A stretch of DNA of 64,000 nucleotides. Origin: Welwitschia mirabilis (lineage: Eukaryota > Gnetophyta > Gnetopsida > Welwitschiales). The notes under the pieces are model-generated. The model had not been told where the DNA came from, did not search any database, and was given only the letters and a program-made list of their open reading frames with translations. The position numbers and the translations under genes are program-made. Shown here piece after piece: positions 11,256-22,589 of this stretch (position 1 is the first letter of the stretch; the number at the start of each line of letters is the position of its first letter). Location of the stretch: positions 230,657,804-230,721,803 of the forward strand of contig JBOZIK010000001.1 in the NCBI GenBank assembly GCA_051453625.1. The letters are read 5' to 3'.

Positions 11256-11432
11256 GTGATAAATCTTAGATAGTACAAATTTTATAATTCAAATAAGAGA
11301 TAAAGAAGTGATAAATTTCATTAACAAATAATCTCATATTAAAACATTGTAAAGCATGAGTATCATTATATAATTCATTTAAGATACTACTCAAAGAATG
11401 GAGCCAAGAAGTTTTTAAGGGCTTTTGAGAAT

Positions 11433-12095
11433 NNNNNNNNNNNNNNNNNNNNNNNNNNNNNNNNNNNNNNNNNNNNNNNNNNNNNNNNNNNNNNNNNNNN
11501 NNNNNNNNNNNNNNNNNNNNNNNNNNNNNNNNNNNNNNNNNNNNNNNNNNNNNNNNNNNNNNNNNNNNNNNNNNNNNNNNNNNNNNNNNNNNNNNNNNNN
11601 NNNNNNNNNNNNNNNNNNNNNNNNNNNNNNNNNNNNNNNNNNNNNNNNNNNNNNNNNNNNNNNNNNNNNNNNNNNNNNNNNNNNNNNNNNNNNNNNNNNN
11701 NNNNNNNNNNNNNNNNNNNNNNNNNNNNNNNNNNNNNNNNNNNNNNNNNNNNNNNNNNNNNNNNNNNNNNNNNNNNNNNNNNNNNNNNNNNNNNNNNNNN
11801 NNNNNNNNNNNNNNNNNNNNNNNNNNNNNNNNNNNNNNNNNNNNNNNNNNNNNNNNNNNNNNNNNNNNNNNNNNNNNNNNNNNNNNNNNNNNNNNNNNNN
11901 NNNNNNNNNNNNNNNNNNNNNNNNNNNNNNNNNNNNNNNNNNNNNNNNNNNNNNNNNNNNNNNNNNNNNNNNNNNNNNNNNNNNNNNNNNNNNNNNNNNN
12001 NNNNNNNNNNNNNNNNNNNNNNNNNNNNNNNNNNNNNNNNNNNNNNNNNNNNNNNNNNNNNNNNNNNNNNNNNNNNNNNNNNNNNNNNNNNNNNN
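11433..12095. other. Assembly gap (663 N)
   Basis: A run of N inside element B. The reading frames through it in either direction are artefacts of N. Confidence 0.99.
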
Positions 12096-14252
12096 GAAGA
12101 TAATGTTTATCCAATTCAAATTTCCAAGATATTCCAAGTTAAACTTTTGAAAAAAAATAATCATTAAAAGCATAAGGTAAAGTGAATTTGGTAGAAAAAG
12201 AAATAATGTTACTTTAAGTATCACATGGATTTTTAAAAGAAATAAATTGAGAGATAAGAGAAATAAAATTTTCAAAATTATGAGTTTAATAAAAACCAAG
12301 AAAAGGAACATGGCTTTGAGAATTACATAAAGGTTCAAATGGAAGAGATGGAAAAGATTATCATGATCAAGATCATAAGGTAATGTGAAAGTAAAAGTAG
12401 AAGTGAAAGGAATATATGATCTAAAGTTGTACATGAAGGCATAGGTGGAAAGGATGTAGAATTATGGGTATAATGAACAATTCTATCCTCTATAAAGTTT
12501 GAATCAATCTTTATGGATCCTTTATTATGATTAGTTTCCTCATTATTGTCTTTGTCATTATTTGGTTAGGTTGTTTCTTCAATTTCCTCATCATTATTTT
12601 TTCACTATATCTTCCTTCTCTTATTGAATATTTCTATAATTATCTAAATTATTAAATTCATCAAAAATACTATTAAGAGAAATAAGAGCATCATCTTCAT
12701 CACTGATTGAAAAATTTTCAGATTCTTCATGAATGGATTCCTCATCCTGATTATCTTGTAGTAAATGAATGGTAGGGATATAATCTAATACCTCAATATT
12801 ATCATCTAATAAATGGTCATCTTCTTCCTAATTATTAAAAGACTGAGTTGAGTTATTATTATCTCCCCTTTACTCATCTTCTAATGAGTAGGATGTTGAA
12901 GTTTAATCTAAAATTTCATCTTCCACTTAAAAGCAAGAATCATTATCATTTGTTTTTAAGTTCTTCTCATTTTCCTTAAGGTAAAGATGTAGAAGAATAA
13001 TTTTGAGGTTGTTGTATTACAAAAGAACCTAGTAATTATAACAGTTTTTGTTGCAAGATCTCAACCAAATTTTCTAGTTTTTTATTAGTATTTTCTTAGT
13101 TCTTTATCATTTCATCAATCCTTTCTTTCATTGGATCATTTTCTTCCTCATAGTAGTTAATGGAAGATGGTTCTTCTTCATAGTAATTTATGGGAAATAG
13201 ATGAGATTAATAAAAGTGATTATAAGAAGTTTGTATGAATGAGGTTAGATACCTAAAATATGGAATATTTTNNNNNNNNNNNNNNNNNNNNNNNNNNNNN
13301 NNNNNNNNNNNNNNNNNNNNNNNNNNNNNNNNNNNNNNNNNNNNNNNNNNNNNNNNNNNNNNNNNNNNNNNGTTGTGTTGTAAAAGAATCTTCAGTTTAT
13401 AATAGTATTTATTGTAAGATTTTAACTAAATTTTCTAGGTTCTTATTGATGCCTTCTTAGTTCTTCTTTATTTCATCAATCATTTTTTTTAATGGATCAT
13501 TTTCTTCCTCATAGTAGATCATAGGAGATCGTTCTTCTTCATAGTAATGCATGGGAGATGGTTTAGATTAACAAAAATAATTATAGAAGTTTATCTAAAT
13601 GAGGCGGAATCCCTAAAATGTGGATAATCTTCATTGTCATTTCTATATGAGGTTTGAAAAGAAGAGGTTAAAGAATAAGAAGTTTAAAAAAATGGAGGGA
13701 TCCAATTCCTACTCTCAACATCATTTTGCATTTTTCTCCCTTTTTTCAAGAACCTCTTGAAGTGTTATATCACTATAAACCTCATAATATTTTACATTTC
13801 TCCTTTTTTCTACAAAATCCTTTTAAAGTGTTTTCTTACTATTATCCTCAGAGTTTTTCAAGTTTCTCCTTCTTTAAGAAAAAATTCCCCTAATAGTCCT
13901 TCTATCACTATTCATTTAAAGAAATTGAGAAGAATGTAACAAGAGAATTTTATTTCAAGATGGTAATGAAGATAAGTATACAATAAAGATCAAGTACTTT
14001 TCTCTTTGATGTTTCATTGTTTTATTAAAATTGTTGATCCTTAACACTCAAAAGATGTGTAAGGGCTATTATTTTAACTATCATAAAAATAACTAATAAA
14101 ATGACTATAGAGAGAAAGAAAAATTGGACTCTGAAATAATAAGAGCAAAAAAAATCTTCTTCCTCAATTCTTAAAACTTGCATACCTAGGATGTGCATAC
14201 CTTGATTTTTCTTAAAGTTGAATAAACCTTCTCTAATATTTCTTTTAATCAA
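12096..14252 (-). pseudogene. Athila-like element B gag and acidic linker relic
   Basis: Minus-strand reading. Around 14245-14165 it gives IREGLFNFKKNQGMHILGM, matching the leader peptide of element A. Around 13550-13090 are Met/Glu/Ile-rich stretches (MIDEIKK). Around 12840-12620 there is a strongly acidic stretch containing EEDDHLLDDNIEVLDYIP and SENFSISDEDDALISLNSIF, resembling the acidic region between Gag and protease in plant Ty3 elements. There are stops and frameshifts throughout. The region 12096-12600 is not assignable. I infer gag from position and from the shared peptide, not from a diagnostic domain. Confidence 0.5.
13011..13632. repeat. Direct duplication of about 260 bp across a 100-N gap
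   Basis: Sequence 13011-13271 recurs at about 13372-13632 after the gap. Shared landmarks in order are TTGTTGTATTACAAAAGAA / TTGTGTTGTAAAAGAATC, GGATCATTTTCTTCCTCATA (identical), GGTTCTTCTTCATAGTAAT and CCTAAAATATGG / CCTAAAATGTGG. The copies differ at many sites, so this is a real old tandem duplication, not two ends of one contig. Confidence 0.8.
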
Positions 14253-14440
14253 GTTTTACTCCTTCTAATATTTTGTCTTTCTACTAGAATTCATCATTTC
14301 CTTATATGATTAGATAGTAAAACAAAACTAAAATAAAAAATAATATATTATCATACTTTTAGTTGTGGGAATGACAAAGAGAATGATAATCACACAAGAA
14401 CTCAAAAAATTATCCCAAAAAAAAAAAAAGAAAAAAAAAG

Positions 14441-14470
14441 ACTGTCATCCTGTCTATCATGGGAACAACA
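14441..14470. repeat. Interrupted palindrome, Athila family (copy 5)
   Basis: Left arm CTGTCATCCT preserved, spacer GTCTATCATG, right arm GGAACAACA degenerate. It lies in the leader of element B. Confidence 0.6.
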
Positions 14471-14550
14471 TGTAAAACAATAATGTTTTTATTGCTAGTT
14501 TAAAAACAGAAAGAAAATCTATGAAAAAGTAATTAAATTCAAAAATTTAG

Positions 14551-14594
14551 AACTATCATTCCTAGTGTCATGGGAATAATAGATAGGATGACAG
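14551..14594. repeat. Interrupted palindrome, Athila family (copy 6, compound)
   Basis: Left arm CTATCATTCC, spacer TAGTGTCATG, right arm GGAATAATAG, followed at once by another right arm AGGATGACAG. Confidence 0.6.
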
Positions 14595-14742
14595 AGATCG
14601 TAAAAACTATAAAAAAAGAAAATTTCTAAAATAAACCTACTGAAGATATGCTAAAAATATAGTACTATTTTAAATAAATAACCTGAATAAAAATCTTGAG
14701 GTACTTATCTAGATAGTGATAATTCTCCAGCTTCTTGCAGCC

Positions 14743-14761
14743 TTCCTTGGTAATGACACCA
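14743..14761 (-). other. Primer-binding site of Athila-like element B (tRNA-Asp type)
   Basis: The minus strand reads TGGTGTCATTACCAAGGAA, six transitions (all C-to-T or G-to-A) from the tRNA-Asp-complementary TGGCGCCGTTGCCGGGGAA. It lies 6 bases from the LTR end at 14768. Confidence 0.87.
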
Positions 14762-15660
14762 AAATTTTGTAGTATGAATTTATACACATACTGAAAAACA
14801 CATACTAGTATAGATGAGAGTTAACCCAAATGTCATAACCTAAAGAAGGCACTAGGCTTAGAGTTAGAAAATTGATTTCTAAAAGTAATTTTGGTTATTT
14901 ATTTTTAAATAAATTAAAGTAAACAACAATGTAAAATGCAATGCAAGGGTGAATAAGATGGAATGAAATGGATGAGAATGGAAATGAAATGGATTTTATT
15001 TGGATCCTAATTCTTCTATTACAAGAACTAGCTTTTTATAATTCAAATCAATTAAGAAGAGATCATTACTTATTTCTACCTAATTTGAAATATAAGATAT
15101 GCCAAATATAATATGGAATGTAATATGAAATTAGAATAAAACAATATTGTTAATCTAAATTGATAGCATTAACCTTAATAAAGGTTACCCTTATGATCTA
15201 AATAAATTATAGAATTATCACTAAACTATAATCAACTTCAATCATAAGAGACATACATACAATTGTAGCAAAAAGAGTATTTGAATTAAATATAAAACTT
15301 TTACATCCACTTACAACAAAGTAGAAGCTCCTCAATAAAGGATACTTAACTTACTACCAAGGTGACTTTTCTCTGTAGCTATGGGATGGACCTCTTATCT
15401 TTCAGTCTTCTGTCATAAGAACATTGAATACAAAAGATGAATTAGAAGTGAGAACAAGAGAGGTATTTATAGTTTTACATTAAAAGTTCTAGAACTATAA
15501 TCTTAGAAGTCAGAGAAGCAACCTTAGCAGCCTAAGTGGGATGCATGATCCCACTACAAGATAATTTAGTNNNNNNNNNNACTGGGGATGATGCCTTATA
15601 ATAATAGATAAATCATTAGCTTCTAACTCTACAATCAGTCCCATAGTTAGCTTTAGATGT

Positions 15661-15690
15661 GTTGTCATCCCTTAGGTCATGAGAAGACAA
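15661..15690. repeat. Interrupted palindrome, Athila family (copy 7, LTR B)
   Basis: Left arm TTGTCATCCC, spacer TTAGGTCATG, right arm AGAAGACAA. It lies in a part of LTR B with no counterpart that I can align in LTR A. Confidence 0.55.
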
Positions 15691-15766
15691 TAGGAATAAC
15701 ACCTCCTTAGGGATTCATTGGTATCAAGTCCCAGTCCACATTATTATCATAATGGTCAAATATAGT

Positions 15767-15805
15767 GTTTTCATCCCATCAGTCATGAGGATGACAGTGG
15801 GGTTG
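15767..15805. repeat. Interrupted palindrome, Athila family (copy 8, LTR B)
   Basis: Left arm TTTTCATCCC, spacer ATCAGTCATG, right arm AGGATGACAG. It lies 100 bases from copy 7, so LTR B carries at least two more units than LTR A. Confidence 0.6.
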
Positions 15806-16038
15806 ACACCCTTCCAAAACTCTCAAGCCAAATCAACCTTCTTCATCATAAATCTTACTCTAATATACTAAGTACTAGAACATGCTTAAAATGATTCCAA
15901 ATATATCAAGAATTACATGTTTCCATGATTATCTCATCAACTCTTCATAATCATCAGAATTGAATTCAAACTTGTATAAATGTCTTATAAAAGTACTCCA
16001 AATACACCATCAAATTCCTAAAAATTAGCATCATAACA

Positions 16039-16124
16039 CACACACATAAGAATGGCTAAAAATGAGAAATGCTCATAGGAACACAAAGGCAATAAATGGG
16101 AGAAGAAGAAAGGGAAGTGAAGAT
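16039..16124 (+). mobile_element. Tat element D 5' LTR, first fragment
   Basis: It aligns with 49757-49845 of the 3' LTR: AAGAATGGCTAAAAATGAGA / AAGAATGTTCAAAAACAGAA, TGCTCATAGGAA / TACTCATGGAA, AAGGGAAGTGA / AAGGGAGACAA. It is cut on the right by copia C and on the left by element B. Confidence 0.75.
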
Positions 16125-17526
16125 TGTTGAACTTAGAGGAAATGGGTTAATGAGTTGCACTAAATAAAATTTAAATCAAATAATAAAGTAAAAGATGCAT
16201 AATAAAATATCTGATAAAGATAACATGGTTCCCCAACCTAGGTATGTCCACACATAGAGGATAGCTTCTTTTCACACCTCTAGATATTCTTAACTTATAC
16301 GAAAATAGTGGTTTTCTATCATACTACTAATCTTATAATAAATGGAAGTCTTATCACAAGGTAGCACTCTCTCACCCTTAAGGAAATAGTGGTTGTCATA
16401 GGTTTACTATAAATCTTATAATAATAAGAATCTCCTTACAAGTTGCACTTTCTCCCCTGCAAGCGAATAATGGTTTTCTAGCTCACCAATAATCTTTATT
16501 ATAAACAAGTACTCATATGTTTAACCTAAAATTCACACCCATAGAAGGGTTGCCTTACAATGTATTTGATATTTAAAAATGAACTTTACAATAATATTTA
16601 ATAATAAGATAGTTCATAATGTAAAACTAAAAGAACAATATAACAATAAGCCTAATGAGATAGTTATGATGAAGATTTAAGATCCTTGATGTTATTTTTA
16701 TCATCATAAGAATGTAGTAATGAATATCCAAAAGTGGTTTCTTTGTAAATAATCCTTTAATTCTTCATGAAAAGTTCCTTTTACCCATGCATTCTTTGTT
16801 CTAAATTTGATTATTGTGTGTTAAGATTCAAGAGCTTAGTATTCATGGAAGTTATAAGAGATCTCTAAATTTATGATTAATTAATGAAGTACCAAAAGTT
16901 CTTTTTTAATTCATGATATCAAGGATTTATAAGGTTGAACAAGATCTAGCCATTTTAGCTTGAAATGTAGTCATTTAATTTTGTAACCATTGTGTAATAG
17001 ATAGGAAACATCTAAAATCCAGTCTAAAACATCTTCAACTTTGAAAATGTAGTATCCTTGAGTCTCTGTGATCATCTATCCACAATGTACAAATTGATAG
17101 CTCACTTAAAATATAAGATATTAGTAAAAAATAAAATTAACTCTGTTACCGGATTTGGCTTAGTATAGATGTCTTAAAATATTTACATGTCTTTATTTAT
17201 ATTAGGTTCAACTTCCAGATCAGTCATCTTGAATATCATAGTCTTATTTTAGCCTAAGACCTATATTCTAGTACGTATGAAAAGTCTTTAGATCTCTAGA
17301 CATCTTCAGATTTCTAGACATCTTTACTTGAGATGTCTTCAATTTTCTAAATGTCTTCAAACAATTGATTTTGTATTTTAGCATTTGATCCTTTTTATGA
17401 TATGTTATCACTAAAGATTCATCATGATCTAGTACCTATCAAGGTCTAATATTCTTATAATGGCCTACCTATATAATGAAACAAAATATTTGGTAAGTGG
17501 AATTATTAAAAATAAATTTACCAACA
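16125..17526 (-). mobile_element. 3' LTR of copia element C
   Basis: 1,402 bp, ends TGTTG...CAACA. It is preceded (on the minus strand) by a polypurine tract and colinear with 34971-37385, for example AACATGGTTCCCCAACCTAG / AACATGGTTCTCTAACCTAG and TCATGATCTAGTACCTATCA in both. Confidence 0.88.
16301..16520. repeat. Tandem repeat of about 80 bp inside copia C LTR
   Basis: Three diverged units start at 16301 (GAAAATAGTGGTTTTCT), 16381 (GGAAATAGTGGTTGTCA) and 16462 (GCGAATAATGGTTTTCT). Each continues with a C-T-rich 'ACTCTCTC' tail. The sister LTR has the same array at about 36101-36270, with its first unit shortened to about 37 bp. Confidence 0.75.
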
Positions 17527-17540
17527 ATCTCCCTCGTTTT
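17527..17540 (-). other. Polypurine tract of copia element C
   Basis: The minus strand reads AAAACGAGGGAGAT immediately before the LTR start TGTTGGTAAA. It is preceded by TTGAACATCATC, a layout common in SIRE-like elements. Confidence 0.85.
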
Positions 17541-18873
17541 GATGATGTTCAAAACTTGGAAAACCTTATTAGTGAAATCTCATCTACTTAACTGAAATTA
17601 AACATTTATGTTCCAAATAAATGCACATAATCAATAGTTACAATGATATTAGAAAATCATGATGTTAACCACTTGAAATTAGATGAAAAACACATAGATA
17701 TATATCACTTAAAAAATAGGTTAATAAATATTAAAGAATCATTTAAGTAATTAATTAAAGAATAATAATAATTGATAATTCATCAAGAAAAATATATCAA
17801 AGCATAAAATGTATCATGTAAAAAGCATTCAAGTGAAAGACATTGATTTACAAATATTCTTTCCCTTCTTAAATAGTAAATAAAAGAAATATAAATTCAA
17901 GAGTCTGATGCTCACCCTACACACATGCCTTTAGAGGCACTAGTTGATCTTTTGATAATTATTTTTAGTCAATAGTATAGTCAAAGACATTTACAATTCT
18001 TAAGACATCTTTCTTAGATACATTTTCAAATACAAATATGTCTGAAATAAAAGTTTTTCTAAATTCAAAAAATATCTATGACCACTATAAGAATAACAAT
18101 GGTACTTCAAAAAAGTAATTAACAAGCAAATAATTTTACCTTTTGATCATATTTAACTAACAATCTCAACTCATAATATTATTACAATGTGGAGTTAAGA
18201 ATTTAAGGATATTACCTATTTACTTACCTAATTGGGCAAGGCCCAAGCCCTAAGTTTATGCATAAATTTATATATCTTTTAGTACTTATAATTTTTGTAA
18301 ACACATGTGCAAGTTGATCATTGTTACTGTGTATTACATTATAATATTTATATTCTAGGCATGTTCCCTGAGAAAGTTATGTTACATTTCAATGTGCTTA
18401 GTTCTTAAGTATCATATAGGATTTTTGAATATATTAATGAGACTATTGTTGTTATAATATATAGGAATGTTATTTATAAAGAGTTCAAAATCTTTTAGTG
18501 TTTGATTCATCCATAGAAGTTATGCATAGAAACTTTAAACAATAATATACTTGGCCTCAACTATTGATAAAGTAGTTAAGTTTTGATTTTTACTACTCTA
18601 AGAAATTAGGACCTATTCAACTAAAAGGCATATTCTACCTATACTTCTTCTATCATCTTTACATGCTGGCTAATCTACATCACAATACCCTAGTAGATTA
18701 AGGAAGGTGTCCACTAAAGGCTCCAATTAATAGTATCCTTTAAGTAATAAAAAATTCTTTTGACAGTTACAAGATGTGGTTCCCTGAGACCATTTTCATA
18801 ATGTGAAAAAATTCCTACACTTAATATAATATTAGGTTAACTAGATGTAATATATAATAGATTACTAATCATA
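17541..18873 (-). pseudogene. Copia element C RNase H and pol C-terminus
   Basis: Read 18780 to about 18240 on the minus strand: YCDVD, then CKDDRRSIG (the 'YSDADWAGCKVDRKSTSG' block with Asp and Trp losses), SSKNQNLTTLSIVEAKYII (the 'SKKQNSVALSTAEAEYIAA' block), and near 18390-18440 a decayed 'SRTKHIEIRHHFLRD' block containing NITFLREHA. Stops and frameshifts are frequent. From about 18240 to 17541 no pol homology remains; it is a pol-to-LTR spacer, and I see no env-like frame there. The RT half of the same gene lies at 31819-32600, on the other side of the Tekay insertion. Confidence 0.85.
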
Positions 18874-18878
18874 CCTCT
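18874..18878 (+). repeat. Target-site duplication (left) of the Tekay-like element
   Basis: CCTCT directly before the 5' LTR, identical to 31814-31818 directly after the 3' LTR. Confidence 0.9.
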
Positions 18879-21800
18879 TATCACATTTAAACTTTTAAGA
18901 TCCAAGATTCTAAATAATTCTTGAAATTATAGAGACTTAACTAGTTTAATTATTACATGTATTTATTTTTTTGATTTTTAGTGGTGTAATTTTATTGTCA
19001 AAACCTTCTATTATAATTCCTCAAAATTTTTAGTAGTCATAGATTCTTTAAATTATAGATTATTCTAATTGTTCTACTATTATCTATTTAAACTAGAAAA
19101 TAATTTTTATGTGGTTTTTTAAAATTACTTGTTATTATAATAATTGCATGATAAGCATTGTTATTTATTGTTAAGATATTAATGCATCAAGTAACCTGGT
19201 AAGAAGTTGAATAAGAAGGTTATAGAATACCTACCACTTCCACCACCTTCACCATCCTTTGTGATGATGCCTTCCTATGTTCTTATGTCTTTTCAAATTC
19301 TACATCCTCTACTAAAAATAGAACCTTCTTTTCCTCTTATTTTGAATCTTAAGAATCCTTTACTATTAAACATGGAAGCTTGGATAACCCTTGTAATCTT
19401 GGAATTATCTAGTCTTCATTTTAATTTAGGTATGGTTTTATAGTCTCTATTTCATTCTTGTATGATTTTCTTTCATCTCAAATAGTCTTTATGTTTTATT
19501 AATTTTAATAGTATGTCATTCTTTTAAGGTTTTTTTAACATATCATCAAAGTTTGCATGATATGTTTAGAATACATACACTTTATATTAGTGTTGTCTTA
19601 GGTACTTTGTATTGCAACCCTTCCCATATTGTCTATGCCTTGTGATAATTGTTGATTTGACTTATTTGGCTATTGATCTTGGTTGGTGATTTTTAAATAA
19701 GGAAATTAAAACTAGCCAGGGTAACCACTTATTTAAACTTCAAAGAGTGATACTCTCTAAAGGGAGTCTTAATGCTGTGGGATCAAACTTCTAGGATGAA
19801 TAGGGAAAATGTGACCAATTTAACATTTGTTCCTCCCAGATTGTATGCAACTAAGTTACTAAAAATTTATTATGGAGTAATAGTTAAAAAAATAAATTCT
19901 AAGTGGATCCTAGGTCATTTTTTATTTATTCTTATTATCCATTATTCACTTGAGAACCTTTTAACATTCCATACCTTGTCATGAATCATATTAGGAACTG
20001 TGAAGGTTACAATTCTCATGCTATGTTTAGTTGTGTAGGAAATGTCTCAAGGAATGAGGTAGAAATAAATTAATATTAGGCGTTTCCTATGTGATTTTAC
20101 ATTTAAAAGATTTATCTATTTTGAGCTTTTATGTGATGTCCCTATAATTCTTGAGTAATAATTAGTAAAACTATATAAAAAATTTTTCTTTATTTGCAAG
20201 ATATTATAAAAGTATACCTATCTTAATCGTGAATTAAGAAATTGTTATAGATACAAGGGATTCTCTTTAGATATTTTTGAGTTCTGTAGATTAATTTCTC
20301 TAAATATTGTTTATTTTTATTTCTATTCAAGCACAGAACTACCAAGAATATTTTGTAAGGAAAAAAATAGTTTATGATCATGACTTGATCAAACATTAAT
20401 AATTTAGTTTATGGATATCTAAGAGGATTTTTTTTTAAGGTAGACACTTAATATATTTTATAGATTATAGGGAACCTTGAAATTAGAAAGCACTTAGATG
20501 ATCTTTCAATGAACACTTACTTTCATAAAACTTAAACATATATTTGTATAATGAATAATTTACATAAGATCTTAACATATGTTTTATGGCTTAAAAATTT
20601 CCTCTTATAGTAGAAAGATAATAAAATGTGATTGCTTAAACTCTAACTTATGGCCTCTTATTATAACATCTTAATACTACATGCAATACCACTTATGCAA
20701 CACTTATGATTTCTAATCAGTTATAAGTTATTAAATTTTCTATGTGCATGGTGTTCTTTTCATAGATGTGTTATAGGCCACCTTGAAAACCCTCATCAAT
20801 CAACACTCCATAACTTCTCCTTCTATGCATAGTTCCTATTTTGAAATAGTTAAATACCCCCAACTCTGAGATCTAATTCTTTCTGAAAGGAAATCTCCCT
20901 ATATTCTACATTTCAATTGTTCCTCTTCCACTAGTAGTTGTACATTCTTCTTCTTCTCATTTATTACCATATAAAGATTATTTGTCAATGCCATTAAAGA
21001 TCCTACATATGTATTTGTAAGCACTTATTCTCACTAGAAATGACTTAAATCCTTGACTCTCCTTCTTTTCTTACCCTTAGTCATGGCTCGTCATCTTAAA
21101 TAGCTATCTCTTAACCAAAATAACTAACTCCCATTTATTTACTCCTCAAAGTAATTGACTATGCTGGTATTAGTATGACTGCTAGCCATATCCATTTTCT
21201 TTAAGAATCTCATCACAATGTCCTACCCATGCTTTAATGAAATCTAGGCTACTAAATAGGATCAGTAAGTTGCTAATTTATGTGAGTCAGAAAAAGAAGG
21301 TAAGTTAACTAATTTCGTTCCTATTCTCAATGACCTTTTTCAATCTCTTTCATCTTGCTTTATTTACAAGTGTGCCCTTGACAAATGTGTTATCCTAAAA
21401 GATTGATTGTCTACATTTCCTATTCCCTTTTATTTACTTTAATCACAATCTCCCTTCCATTACAAACATTATTTAAAATCTACTTAGACTATGGATCTTA
21501 AGCAGTTTCCTTTATGCTAGCCAAATTTTCCTTACATAGAAGAGAAAATACTAGCATTTGCCTAAATCTTGTGCATCTCTCTTCTCATCAAACTAATACT
21601 CTAATATTTATTTACCTTTCTATATCCAAACATTATTACCTTTCTATTCCAATAAATTTACTAAAACTATGAAAAAGCCTAGACTATCACATCTTTTCCT
21701 TAGTAGCATGAAACTCGGACTGTAGTTAGCATATTATCTACTTCTATATTATTTTACCTACTTCCTCTTTTACATCACTACACAAAGATCTAACACATTA

Positions 21801-22505
21801 TTTCTTACCTCTAATGCTTCATGTTTAGTGCAATAGACTTTTTCAACTCTACTTCTATTTCATTTTCTATTCTATCTTGTTGAAGGATTGCCAATATTTA
21901 GATTGTACTAGCAATCACATAAATTCAAGTTCTTCCTTTCCTCTTTCCTAGTCATCAATGCCTTACTTTACTTTTTTGCATGCATTTTGCCATGCAAATA
22001 GCCAAAACCCACAAGTTAGTGGATCAGCACTACCATCCTCATACAAAGGTTCATTACCATCTTCTTAGATGTTCGGTAAAAGTCATTTAGTTTAGTTTAT
22101 CTAAATATCTCAATTATTTATAAAGAAAATTATTAAGATAGAAAAAAAGAGTTCTAAGTTCAAATCCTAGAAGTAACATTTTACGGACCACTTTAAAAAA
22201 AAAAAGTAAGAGGAGATAATTAATAAAATCAATAATATAGGTTTAGAACACTAAGATTATTATACATTTTACCTTCTAATTAAAAATATGTTCTTGAACC
22301 CATTAAATGATGTAGACTATAGGTTGCTTAGGTGTATCTAATAACTATTAGTACATCATCCCAACTATATTATTATTTTCACGTTTTAATAATGACCAAA
22401 ATTTACTCCTTATGTATAAGCTCAAATATAAATATCATATCTTAGTCCTCTTGGCAATATATTTATAATTTAGTTATAGCTTTTAAAGATTGAGTGATTA
22501 TTACA
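18879..22505 (+). mobile_element. 5' LTR of the Tekay-like element
   Basis: 3,627 bp. It starts TATCACATTTAAAC (the 3' copy has TACCACATCTAAAC; the usual TG start has become TA) and ends ATTACA. Colinear landmarks with the 3' LTR include TTTTTAGTGGTGTAATTTTA, GTATGATTTTCTTTCATC and CATATCTTAGTCCTCTTGGC. Confidence 0.93.
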
Positions 22506-22509
22506 TTTT

Positions 22510-22521
22510 TTGTATCTAAGC
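22510..22521 (+). other. Primer-binding site of the Tekay-like element (tRNA-Met type)
   Basis: TTGTATCTAAGC, four bases after the LTR. The initiator-tRNA-Met-type site TGGTATCAGAGC differs at three positions. CACTAGGTT follows. Confidence 0.75.
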
Positions 22522-22589
22522 ACTAGGTTTTAACATTGGATTTTATAATTACCTTAATTGATTATTTACAACTAAAAACTTGGCAAGTT

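Larger units (their letters stand above)
11256..16038 (-). mobile_element. Ty3 Athila-like LTR retrotransposon B (5' part)
   Basis: Second member of the element A family, same orientation: LTR 14768-16038, PBS 14743-14761, leader and gag/linker region leftwards to about 11256, where a + strand copia fragment begins. A 663-N gap (11433-12095) and a 100-N gap (13272-13371) interrupt it. No protease, RT or integrase remains. Its right LTR end abuts Tat-element LTR sequence at 16039, so B probably inserted into, or recombined with, that LTR. Confidence 0.8.
14768..16038 (-). mobile_element. 5' LTR of Athila-like element B
   Basis: About 1.27 kb including a 10-N gap (15571-15580). It is colinear with LTR A: ACTAGTATAGATGAGAGTTA near the left end, CATCCACTTACAACAAAGTA at about 15306, GAAGTCAGAGAAG at about 15508, ACACCATCAAATTCCT near the right end. 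It carries two extra interrupted palindromes (15661, 15767). Confidence 0.85.

Noticed and set aside
17541-18240. Env-like gene after copia C pol, as in some SIRE elements
   Set aside because: No open frame, signal peptide or membrane segment is visible in this 0.7-kb spacer.
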